In this document: piece after piece, positions 24,901-36,900 of the stretch
Layout of the letters: each line of letters opens with the position of its first letter
Position numbering within the stretch: the first letter of the stretch is position 1
Assembly: GCA_963971225.1 (NCBI GenBank)
Contig: OZ020269.1
Coordinates: 20,706,921 to 20,770,920, forward strand
Reading direction: 5' to 3'
DNA: 64,000 bases
Source: Melieria omissa
Lineage: Eukaryota; Arthropoda; Insecta; Diptera; Ulidiidae
Position numbers and translations under genes: made by a program
Notes under the pieces: generated by a model
Databases searched by the model: none
What the model saw: only the letters and a program-made list of their open reading frames with translations
Told to the model about the DNA's origin: nothing

Positions 24901-27900
24901 TATGTGAAAAAAAGTTGGATTGGCTGACCGAGTATAAAATAACATTTATTGCCGAAGAAGGACAATCCTCCAAAAGTGTCTCAGGCACGTCCAACCGAAA
25001 ATTTCTGGGGAGTTTTCAAACGTATGGTGTACGAACAGGGTTGGAAGGCACGGAACGAGAAAGAGAGATTAATCGAACCAAGCAAAAGTTGAAACAAATC
25101 GAGATAAACACCGTCCAAAACCCAAATCGGGACATTCGCTTTACACTGAGAAAAATCGAAGACAATGATCCATTGAGTGTACTCTAAGTGTATTTTTTTA
25201 CAGATGACCAATTGACTGAAGTACCAAATAAAATAAATTTTCAATTCAATTGTCTGTTTTCAAATGGCGCGCGCCGGAAGTTAGTCTCAATATTTAGTGG
25301 ACATATGTTATACCAGTCTGAGGTCTTGTTATTTGAAATGAAATGAAATTTCCACCTGTCCCGGGCTTCGAGTGAACGTGAGACTATTATACTTGCCGAC
25401 ATAGATTAGCCTGGGTTTGCAAGACTTGACTATCGTGAAGTTGGTTGGAGTTCTGTTCAAGACTTTGAACACAGTTGTGCTTTTGCTACACAGACACAGA
25501 TGGATCTGCCTATCCACCTGCTTTCCACAAAAAGTCATTGCCTCAAGCATTGCATGCTCCTCTGCCTGAAACACAGATGCATGCGAGCCTTGAGCAAAGA
25601 ACTGTTGAGCCCCACTTGCTACGACGAAGCAAGTGGGGCTTATGATAGCAGTGTTTGTCGGCATCATTTTTAAAATTTAACCATGAGTTAACAGATTTTG
25701 TACATTACCGAAACGAACATTGTACATTAAATAGTAATAAGTTTTCCAGACTATTGCAACATCGTTGACAATGTTGATATGTTTATTCTCATTCTTTACT
25801 TTTCTCTAGTCTCTCAACTGATTCATCAGCAATTTATTTGCGCTTCATAAACGGGTTATAAATCTGTTTAAATCTTAAATAAACTCTAACCTGTAAATAT
25901 TTAAGCAATTCTTGGATAACATTTGCATTGATAAACCAACAAAAGGCAGACCATATCAGTTCTAATGCTTCATTCGGTCTCTGTGGTCTTGCAGTCAAAC
26001 ACACACAGATGCATGCCTACTCACACACTTGTTTATTCAAATTGACGTGCATATCACTTCCATGCAGTAAAGATGCCACAAATACCCACTCATACGCTGC
26101 AATGCCAAAAATAGTTATTGTTTGATAAGACAAAAGCAAGTTGTAATCTGAGTACTGCGTTACTATGAAACTAAATAATTTGTTGTCGGATGGAATTACA
26201 ATAAGTTTAAATTTAATTTTGAATTTTCACACAAGTTAGCTTTGTTTCAAAGCTTTCAAGCAAATGAATATTCGAGTAGATATGAATGGTTGTTATGGTG
26301 TGAAACTAAACTCTGACAACTGCACAACTCAACGAGCTGCTAATTTTTTTTTAAATTATTACGAGGGCGGGTCAATAAGTCCGTGACTTTTTGAATGAAA
26401 CACAGGTTTTTAGATAAAAAGTTATTTTATTTTTCAACGTTGTCTCCTTTGAGATCTATACACTTAGCCCAACGTTTCTCCAGTTTTTTTATTCCTTCCG
26501 AAAAATATGATTTGTCGAGGTCTTCAAAATAGGCATTTTTTTGTGAGATGACTTCGTCATTGGAGACAAAACTCATTCCGCCGAGCCATTTCTTTAAGTT
26601 TGGGAACAAGAAATAGTCACTTGGGGCTAGATCGGGTGAATAGGCGGGATGAGGGAGCAATTCGTAGCCCAATTCATGGATTTTTGCCATGGAAACTGCA
26701 CATGTGTGCACCCGTGCACACGAAATTCACGTTTTTCCATTTTCTTCTCAGTCAACGCGGTAGTCTGATATTAACGGCTGTCAAAAACAAACTAAATGTC
26801 GCAGCTTTTTCAATTTTTGACAAAAGTCAACTGACAGATGACTGTTGACGGGAGCAGTGTTGCCATTTCAATTAAGAGGCGGGAAATTCAAAAAGTCACG
26901 GACTTATTGACCCGCCCTCGTATTAACAACTAAAAATCTCAGTTCAATACAAACACAATTCCAAAATATTTTACGGTGGTTATAGGAAAACAAATTAAGT
27001 AGTGAATTGCGCAGTTTGTTAGTTTGCAATACTAATTTAACATTCCAGTACACAAGTTGTTCCTTTTACCGAAGTTTTTCACTATCTTACTTCATTAAAA
27101 GTGGCACTACAAATTTTGTGAAAAGCAGATGTTTTTCAATAGTTTAAAAAAGCAATTTTTCCAGCATTTTCACACGCAGTTTTCCATTTAATTTACTAAG
27201 TTTTTTGGATTAATTGTAAAATGTGCGAATTGACTCAATTGTGAATAGTTTGTTTGGGATCTTTTCATATTCTCATACGTTCTTTAAAACATACGTATGT
27301 ATATATGTACATCAATATTAAGAAATCATCATTTACAGCACAAGTATTAATGCTATCGTTGCAAATACTTTTAATTAAAATTTTCCAAGAGTGTGTCTGT
27401 CCTTCTGATTGCCTTTGTACGTTCTTCACATTTTTCACTCAATGAATTGAAAATATGATTTATGTTTCTTTTTATATATTTACGAGGTTTTAAAGTATAC
27501 ATGCGTACAATAATTAATTAATTAAAAGCAAGCAAATCAATGAATTGGAAGGTTGAGTGGCCCATACTCGTACGTGCAGTGGGGCGTATGAGCAACATTT
27601 ATAGCCACAATGCGATAACTGCAACAATGTGACAATACATTTAAGCTGAAGCATTGGTTCGAAGTAAATTTATGATGATGTAACAATGTTCATACTTTGG
27701 TCTTCGCAATGTTGACCACCAAGCCTTGTCTGCCTTTATTTGCGTGTCGGAGATTTTGTGAGAAAGCAGGCAAATGTCGTTGGCAAAGTCCAAATTGGTC
27801 CAAAGTCCAATCTGGTAATGTTCCATGTTAAACCTCTGCTGTCTGCATATGATTTGTTTGTGGGTTTCGGAGGTTCCAGCCAGTCAAATATAACATTTTG

Positions 27901-30900
27901 AATTGCAAATATGGTTTCAATTACTATGAGGATCAATGATTTTGTATGGAACACCCTTCAAATGAAATCCTATTTGGCCACAGGCCTTGAGCTTTTATAT
28001 TTTTTAAAAACTCGAATAAATAATTGAAAAAACTACAATTCAATTCAAACTCAGCATAATTTCATTGTCAACCTCGGCTTTTTGAGTGGCGCTCTGCTCC
28101 TCTTACAGAGAAATAAATAAGTAAGTTGGCATTGTCAGTTTGTCTGACTTTCAAACTAGTTGATAAACATAATGAATTTGACTAAAATGGTAATTATTCT
28201 GGATCTTCATAGATTTTTTATGATAGTTTTCTCTTTTTTGGGGCACAACAGATCAATCATTCAATCAAATCAATCTTTCTTTTAATATTCAACAAAAACC
28301 ACAAGTTTATATTCTCTAATATTTAACTAATTAATTTGAAATATTTTTTTTAATTTTTCTTTTTATTTTGTTTCAGAACCTGTCCGCCGTTTCACCACGC
28401 GCCGCAAATCGGTCTTTGCCGAGGCGTACGATCCTGAAAACGATGCCGATGAGGATGAGGGTGCCCGCGCAGTTTTCCCCAAAACAGACACACAGCGTAC
28501 GCGTCTCATCGAATCGGTGAAGAATGTGCTGCTATTCCGCTCGCTGGAGAAGGAACAGGTGAGTGGGTGGGTGGTGGTTGTGCCTCTCGAATCGTCAGAC
28601 TATACAATTTTTTGTTTTTGCTTATTTTGGGCTTTTCAATCGCTCAGCCGTTCAATGTGCGCTTCGTTGCGCTCATTGCAACAGTCGAATATTTTTACGA
28701 CTATATAGATATACTTTCAATATGCATAGAACATGTGTGTACAAACAATACATCTACAAACACACGCACATATGTTTGTAGGTATGTATGTATACGTTGT
28801 TTGCTTTGTGAATTCAGCACAGCAGCCGGCAATAATTGCAACGGCAGCGGCACCAGCTGCAGTCACTTTAATGACGCGTAGCAGCAATTGCGGCTGGAAT
28901 GTTTGTAAATATTTGCACTAATTTTTATATGTGGCACATGCGCTCGAGGCGCGCACTATTGTAACAGCCAGTTGAGTGAAATGCCATTCATTTCGCCACA
29001 ATATTTACAAAAAGTGCATTTGTACAAAATTCGAAAAATGAATTGCTAAAATATCTTTTTGAAAAAGTTGCAACATGTGCGGCACGCATTCAGTTTGTAC
29101 TCGGCTATGGACATTGTTTTTATGTTATTTACTTGTTTGTTCACAATATTAGCACAACATTGCCTAGTGTTCCATAATAATCTTTCACGTTTATTGGCTC
29201 GTTTGTTGTGATCGCATTTGCCATACATTATTTTACTCAGCAATAACGGCCGCTCTGGCAACAACACATTGTATTCGTAACTTTATGGCTCTGCATGTGC
29301 ACAAGCGTACTTATCTATGTAACGATTTGCCATTACTTATGCTCTGTTTTGATTATTGTTGCAGATGAATCAAGTGCTGGATGCTATGTTCGAGAAGCGA
29401 GTCGAGCCAGACGAGTTCATCATTCGCCAGGGTGATGATGGTGATAATTTCTATGTTATTGAATCGTAAGTAACAAATTGCATTAAATAATATTACCAAC
29501 ATTTATGTGCAAACATTGATCGAAATTGTAAATATCGCTTGATATTAGCTAATGAAATTCGATTGGCATTAATGTTCATTACTTTGATGAAAAGTGTTTA
29601 CTTGCATTCCAATTCAGAGCTCAATGATTTTTTCTTTTTTTAAACAAATCAGTTAAGGAACTGGACAGCTAACGCTTGTTTTAAACGATTTGCTTAGCTG
29701 TGAAACATTTTCACAAACAAAAAATTCTGCTTTGTTTATCTAATGGTCCCTTGAATAGTTTTTTTTAAGCCTTCAAAGCACGGCTGCTGCATTGCCACTG
29801 AGATGAGCTACATGTTTTTGTTTTTGGTTTTTAATTAACATTAGTCTTTCGCAACACTTAACACCCATTACGCTCTACTTATGCATCAGTTTAATTAAAT
29901 TAATTCGCTGTAAAGTGTAGGTAGATTGTGAATGCAGTGTGCAGCATTAGCAATGCTCCATGTATTCTGCTGCATGCTGCCTGGGCGTAATTCTTCTTCT
30001 TCTCAGAAGCGTTAATGCGTTTAAGCAACATGCTGCAGCTTTTGATGATTTCAGTTTAAGCCTTTCGAATAATTAGTACTCTTAGTGTTAATACATTTTT
30101 AACTCTTTGAAAGTTGGTTTTGCATGCAAGCAACAGAGATATTTTATGCCTCTGTAATGGAAAATTAGGTTAGGTTAGCTGGCTGCCTCTGTATGAGACA
30201 AAGGGTTGAAATTAATGTTGGTATAGTAAAGGTTTAGTAAAAAGAAATCCATTATTTTTCAATAATCTGTATCTCGCGTAAGACAGACATGATTTCATAC
30301 AAAATAAGCTTCTCAGACCGTTTTGTGATTGTCGGACACAGTTTTATTTGAGCGCAAAACTTTCAGAATTGAACGCCAAGAAAGAGAAAATACGCCATAT
30401 TTTGCAGTTTGCAAAACAAAAAAAAATACTTAGAAAGCTTGAATAAGACTGAAAGGAAAAGCTCGTAAGTCAGGCTGGCAGAAGAACCTCTGGGTGCCAC
30501 ACGGGTTAAAGCAAAAAACCGCATGGACTAAATTTTTATCTGCTAATCGTTGCTGTATCGCAACAAAATCGACCCATTTCATGAGCGGATGGTGACTGAC
30601 AAGTGCATCAATTAGTACGCGGTAATACGGCGCAAATTGTGGCCCAATCAGGATTGAAGGTCAAGAAGAGTTTGCTGCATGTTTGATGAGATTGGCAGGG
30701 ATTCATATACTATGAGTTGCTGCCCAACTCTCAATTCAGACCTCTACTACCAAAAATTGAATTGTCTGAAGGAAGCAATCGCCAAGAAGTGGCAAACTTT
30801 CGCCAATAGGAGAGGAATTGTGTTTAATCGATAGTGCCACGCTAGAAGCTCAGGGAGCTTGATTGGGAAGTTTTTATGCATTCACCTTATAGTCCGAACT

Positions 30901-33900
30901 TTGCATCAAATGATTTCCAACTGTTCCTGTCTATGGCGAATGATTTTGATGATGAAAATTTTTCTCTTTAAGAAAAGCTTGTGAGCGTCGACTGTCCCAG
31001 TGCCAATAGGGACCAGAGTTTCTATGACAGAGACATGAAAGAAACTGGTTCAAACTGGCAACAAGTTATGAAACAAAACAATGCATATTTCACTTAAATT
31101 GAATCAGTCTAGCTTTGCTAAATGAAAAATTGCTTAAATTGTATGCAAAATCAATGGAATTCTTTCTGTTACACCTTAAATTCGACTAAATTTAGGAATC
31201 TGGCTATTTTGAATGTTTCACTCAAAGAAGAAGTCTAAAGCGAAATATTCGTTATCTACATCTTGTATGTCTTTTCAGCTCATATCATTTAAATATTTAA
31301 CTAAAGCTTGTATTGTTACATTTCTAGTTACTTTCTTATCTACGATATTTTTTTCGAATGTATCGGCACATGCCTATAAAACGTGACTACTTAACTGAAA
31401 TCGATATTTACGAAATTTATTCAAGCTTGACATAACTTTTCGCTTATGCAATGACTCAAGTTGGCATTTTATCTGAATCATTTCTTCTCTTTCTGCTCTT
31501 TTTGTATACTGCACCCGAAAACAACAACAACAACAACAACAACAACAGTGGCGTCTATAAAGTAATTGTTAACGGCCAACATATTCACACCTATGACAAT
31601 AGTGGAATATTCGGTGAACTGGCGCTACTCTACAACATGCCCAGGTGAGTAAGAAGTGTGTTACGTTTGATCCCAAAATCCCATAAAATGTATAGCAGCA
31701 TCATTTGGTTAATAATGGATACTAAAAAGGGACCAATTTTCTGTTGCCGTTGTCCGTTTGCTGCTCGCAATGCAGCCGTTGAGCTGGTTTCAACCGTTAT
31801 GAAAATGCCAACGCGCTGCTCTTTCCTGAATAATAAAAATAACAGCTACAACAACACAAGCAAGGATTTGCTGCCGCTTGCAACGGCAGGCAATCTAAAC
31901 TCTACCTAAAAATAGGAAATTGTTTTATACGGTTCGGCAACGGCAGCAGCAGCCGCAACTGTTGCCGCCTTTTTATGGCCATTTTTTATGCTGCCACCTG
32001 TTAACGTAGCCACTGCCACAATGAGAAAAGTATAAAAAAATTGCACGTACAGCACCCAACAATCAACAGCAGCGAGTTTGCAACAACAAAAAAGCAGCAC
32101 TTTGCCCAGTTGCCACCGCTTTCAGCGCCCTTATTTGCGTATTAATATTTGTTTTGTTTTGTCGTTTTTTGCTACCTTTTTTTCAAGCCTTTCAAATTGT
32201 CTGTCGTGTAGTTTTTACAATGTTTTCTGATATTCATTTATAGAGCCGCTTCCATACAGGCTGCCACGCGCGGTCTGCTCTGGGCCATGGATCGTCAGAC
32301 CTTCCGCCGCATTCTACTAAAATCTGCATTTAGAAAGCGAAAAATGTACGAAACACTGCTGGATAGTGTGCCTATGTTGAAAGCATTGCAGGTGTGTACA
32401 ACAACAACAAACAGAGCAACAATTATGATTGTTTCGGATTGCGGTTGCGAGCTTCCAAATGTGATGTGTTCTATCTAATGTTTATAATTATTCACTCGTT
32501 TGCAGAGCTATGAACGCATGAACCTGGCTGACGCTTTGGTCTCGAAACACTTTAAGAAGGGCGAAAGAATCATCAAACAAGGTGCGTTAATTTACATATA
32601 TGTATCTACAAATTTCATACAATAAATGCTTTCAATTTCTTTGTTAATTTGTTCTTTTTTGTGGTTTTACGAAATTTTTTATATATTTCAGGCGACAATG
32701 CCGACGGCATGTACTTCATCGAGGATGGTACGGTCTCTGTGCGAATGGACCAGGATGGCGGCGAGATCGAGATCTCTCAGCTGGGCAAAGGCCAGTATTT
32801 TGGCGAGTTGGCTCTGGTCACACATCGGCCACGTGCTGCTTCCGTTTATGCCGATAGCGATGCCAAAGTTGCATGTAAGTACCGGATTTCCTGTTTTATA
32901 CAGCAGCATTGTAGGGTTTGATTTTTCCTAGGTTTCTTTTATATAGTTTTCTATGCAATTATGCACCCAAAAAGTCAACCGATAGGATTTTCAGATTAGT
33001 TAAATTCAATGCAGTTCAATTCTGTTGATTTCATTTCAATTCAATTCATTTCATTTCAATTCATTTGAGTTTATTGCAATTCATATTGTTTAATTCTGCT
33101 CATTATAATTTAATTCAGTTTCATTGAATTCAGTTCAGTTCAGCTCAATTCAGTACAGTTCAGTTTAATACTCCTTACTTAAATTCAATTAAGTTCAGAA
33201 AAGTTCAGTTCAGTTCAACACAATTCAATGGTTCAGGTTAATTCCGTAGTTTAGTTTAATTAAATATAATTCAACTCAATTTTATTCAGCTCAACTCAAT
33301 TCAGTTTAATTCAGTTCAAAGTAGTTTAGTTCAGTTTAGTTCAATTCAATTTAGCTCAATTCTAGTCAATTCCATTCGAGTCAATTCAGTTCAGTTCAAT
33401 CAATTTAGTTTAATTCGGTTAGTTCCGTTCAATTCGAATTCGTTCAATTTAAATTAATTTAGATAGTTCTTTCCAATTAATTAAATTAAATTCACTTAAT
33501 TTCAATACAGTTGTTTTAAATTAAATAAAATTTAATTAATAATACGAATATTTTAGTTGAACACAAATTACAAATTCGCAATTCAATATAAAGAAATATC
33601 AACTCAACTCAATTCAGTTCAATTCAATTCAGTTTCATTCAAATAAATTCTATTGAATTTAGTTCAATTCAGTTAGTTCAGTTCAATGTAGTTCAATTCA
33701 AATCAATTCAGATAGTTCAACCAATTAGTTCAATTAGTTCAATTAGATAGTTCAATTCATTACGATTCAATTGAATTAAATTCAGTTCGGTTTAATTAAC
33801 TTCAAAAGTATTTAATTCAAAATTAAAACATTTTAATTGAAAACAAATCTCAATTCAATATAAGAAAATATCAGTATGTTGCATTCAATTCAACTCTATT

Positions 33901-36900
33901 CAGTTTAGTTCAATTCAGTTAGTTCAGTTCAATGTAGTAAATTCAAATCAATTTAAATAGTTCAGTTCAGTTCCAATACACTATAATTCAATTCATTTCA
34001 ATTGAGTTCGGTTTAATTAACTTCAGAAGTATTTAAAAGAACCAAAATTCTCATTTCATTTTTAGGAAAATAAATATAAAAAAGTAAAACAAAAAGTATT
34101 GAAGTGGATCAGTGCATCAAGTACAAAGAACATAATTTTTCTGTCTGTCTCTTGACCTATTTTTCAATAATTTCATTGCATAAAAAATACATTTTAAATC
34201 AGTCTACTTTTTGGGTGCAGAGTTGTGTCCTTTAGTTCGGCTACTGTTGTTGCTTTGATCCAATATTTTTTAAATGTATCGTTCACATCTTAATTTTAGT
34301 TGTTGTATGCATTTAGTATATAGCTTGTTATTTGCTGCTATTTTATTGTATCACATTTATTTTCTTGCATTAATTTTCAATTTTTATTTAATCTTTCTTT
34401 TCATTAAATCTTTTTTTTTTGGTTTTTGTCCACCCTTAAATTTTATTTTTACAATTTATCGTTTGCTATTTCTATCGATATGCATAACGTTACGTGCCCC
34501 CGAAATATTCTTTTGTATTCTATTGTTGCGCTGCCTTTGTGAATTTGTTTGTGTTTGTGCTGTTTGTATGTGCTTGTACGCAGTCTTGGACACTGAGTGC
34601 TTCGAACGTCTGTTGGGCAAATGTTCTCATGTACTGCAACGCGCCATTAGCCAGTACCGTTACTTAGATGACGACTTGCGCGTCTATTACGACAGCTTGA
34701 AACTGCTCGACGACTTGAAATTGTAGCTGGCCGGTTGCCTTTGCATTGCTGCCTTGCTTGAATTCTAGAATTGTTGCATTTAATTGCCAAGTTTTTTGTT
34801 TGCTAAAAATTAATAATAAAAAAAATTTGTTTCGTTTTCAATTTAACCCAAAACACCTCAATTGTTGTAAATGCAATTCATGTTTGTCGAATCAATCAAT
34901 CAATCAAACCCAATCGGCAATCAATTCATTCACATCTAACCCAAATCAAGTCTTGGAAACGGCGGCCTTTGAGCGCATTCTCGGCTTCCTGTCGGATGTT
35001 TTGAAGCGCAATGTGGAATTGTACGAAGAGCATCTGGCAAATTTGGCGCGCGAAAGCACGCTTACTTGAAATTTCCCATGCTGAGGCAGTGAATTTAAAT
35101 ACTAACACGCTGCGGTACATTCATAAATATTTAAAAAGCATTTATGCAAATGTCAAACAAACCGAAACTGTATTGGCAGATTTGCAAATAAAATGCCACA
35201 AGCAAATAAAATTTTCACTTACTACATACATAGTTAGTCACCAAGCGGGCAAGGGGCGAAGAGCTAAGGGGGAAAGGGGGCATTTAGCTATGAGGTTATC
35301 GCGTTATCACAAAGTGTAGTGGCGTCCTGACTATTTTGGTGGCGCTCGCATAGGTTCTAGGCTTGGCACTTGGCGTTGACTGTAGTGGGCCGCAGTGCAA
35401 GGAGCCCTCATGCTTTCCATCCACAAGAATTGCATACGTAGACACACTGTACAGTGTTGATTGGTAAGATTGCAAAGTCAGCTCTACATTGATTAGAAAC
35501 AACAACACTATGGCTGAAAACATTCGCATGTCTAAATGTGATCTAAACACACACACACAACATAACTACAGATACAAAATTTGTATAAATTGGAAAACAA
35601 ACATTTATTGAAGTAGCTTTGTACACGTTAGGAAACACAACAAACACCGTTGTAATTAATCGCATTTTGAAATTATTTAGGGAGGCACTTGGGTACTTTT
35701 CAATTGCACAAGGTGGGATTCTTAAAAAGTGATATAATCGACACACATACACAAAGACTACATGTAAAACCTTTTACAATATTGCACTGCAAATATGAAA
35801 AACTGAATTCCACTCGACTCTATGTCAGGAAAGTTGAAAAGAATTCTAGGCTGTGAATAAATATGTAAATATTTTCTTCTTCTTTAATTTTCAAAATAAT
35901 TTTTTTATTTGAATTTTTTACTTCAAATTCTTCTAAAGCTGGTTTTGGTAATAACATTCGCGACTTTCGCATATATTTACATAGTTATGTATATATGTAC
36001 TCTAGTGTTGCATGATTTCAGGTGTTAAAAGCGATTCATTATATTTATAATTCGTAATTAATTGCATCGGTTACTAAGCAATTAATAATTGGGGCAGCAT
36101 TTAGTTGCAGCAAAGTGATTGTGCTCACGCGATGTTTGCGGCTATTGACAATTTGCGTGTTTATCTTTTAGAGTTTTTTGATACATAAACACAGTGAGTA
36201 GTACGAACTTTTCACAAGCTAAAACGATATAAAGAAACGTAAATAAAGGATAAAAATAGACTAAAACTAATTTTAAAAGCAGAAAAAATCTCTCAGTGGT
36301 ATGTTGGAAATGAAACAAAGTTAATCGAATTTAGATCTCATTCGAGATACGCTCGAGAATGAAAGTATTTTTGTGATATTAAATTCAGATCGAAAACTGT
36401 GCACGAATACAAAACTATAAAGAAATCTCTAGCTACAGTGTGGCATGACAGATTTGGCCCGAATGAGCTGCTGCCAACTTCCGCAGAATCTCTCTAGGCT
36501 AACGGCAGTAATCACGGGACACAGTTCCATTCTTCTTGCAGCACGATTGGGAGTTCCACACAATTGTAGTGAAACTGTAGTGAAAAATTCCGTAGTGGAT
36601 CCTCCCCATGGCCATGGTTTTTTTCTGAGTTTTTTTGGGTCCCTAAGTATGACATTAAGTCGCTGCTGTAACTCTCAATTCAATTCAGTTCAATTTAATT
36701 CTATACAAGTAGGGGGTACAAGTAGAAAACCGCCGTTTTTTTTCATAATTTGAGGCTTTATTGCGTATAGCAAGGGAAATGGATTGTTGAGTCACACCCA
36801 AAGAATCCGCGAGTTCTTTTTGCGTCTGGCAAGAATCTTCATCCAACAGAGTCTCCAAAGCTGCATCTTCAAACTTTTTCACGGGACCCGGCCGATCCTT

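Larger units (their letters stand above)
21923..25303 (+). mobile_element. Tc1/mariner-like (DD37E-type) element, interrupted by hAT
   Basis: The 27-bp inverted ends are perfect: they start TGTCCACTAAATATTGAGAC and continue TAACTTC, with the mirror at 25277-25303. TA duplications lie at 21921-21922 and 25304-25305. Without the 2.1-kb hAT insert the element would be about 1.25 kb, the normal Tc1/mariner size. It landed on a TA inside the right end of the MITE. Confidence 0.88.
21681..25308. mobile_element. TA-flanked MITE with long inverted repeats, interrupted
   Basis: The left end is ACATATCGCTCCTTCGCTGC followed by AAGAACGTCATAACTC; the right arm is at 21895-21922, its mirror image. The last three bases of the right end (TGT) and the flanking TA are found at 25306-25310, beyond the Tc1-like insertion. 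The MITE itself is therefore about 245 bp: two long arms around an AT-rich centre, with TA duplications at 21679-21680 and 25309-25310. It has no coding capacity. Confidence 0.8.
21240..25670 (-). mobile_element. LINE remnant (RNase H and C-terminus), host of nested insertions
   Basis: The right part (25320-25670, - strand) reads [17 protein letters not shown] and later [12 protein letters not shown], matching the RNase H domain of I/Jockey/R1-type LINEs. The left part (21240-21678, - strand) continues with [16 protein letters not shown] and [17 protein letters not shown], the C-terminal tail with its Cys pair. The two parts are contiguous in the protein but separated here by 3.6 kb of younger elements (21681-25308). 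Stops and frameshifts show that it is dead. Confidence 0.65.

Noticed and set aside
31515..31548. Poly-Asn coding repeat in Pka-R2 exon 4
   Set aside because: The (AAC)n run is open in one frame, but no acceptor AG lies before it and the conserved residues resume exactly after the final CAG, so it is intronic.
34274..34583. Open frame running into Pka-R2 exon A from upstream
   Set aside because: The part before 34584 is T-rich and translates to a hydrophobic low-complexity string; similarity to RII starts exactly after the AG, so it is intron.
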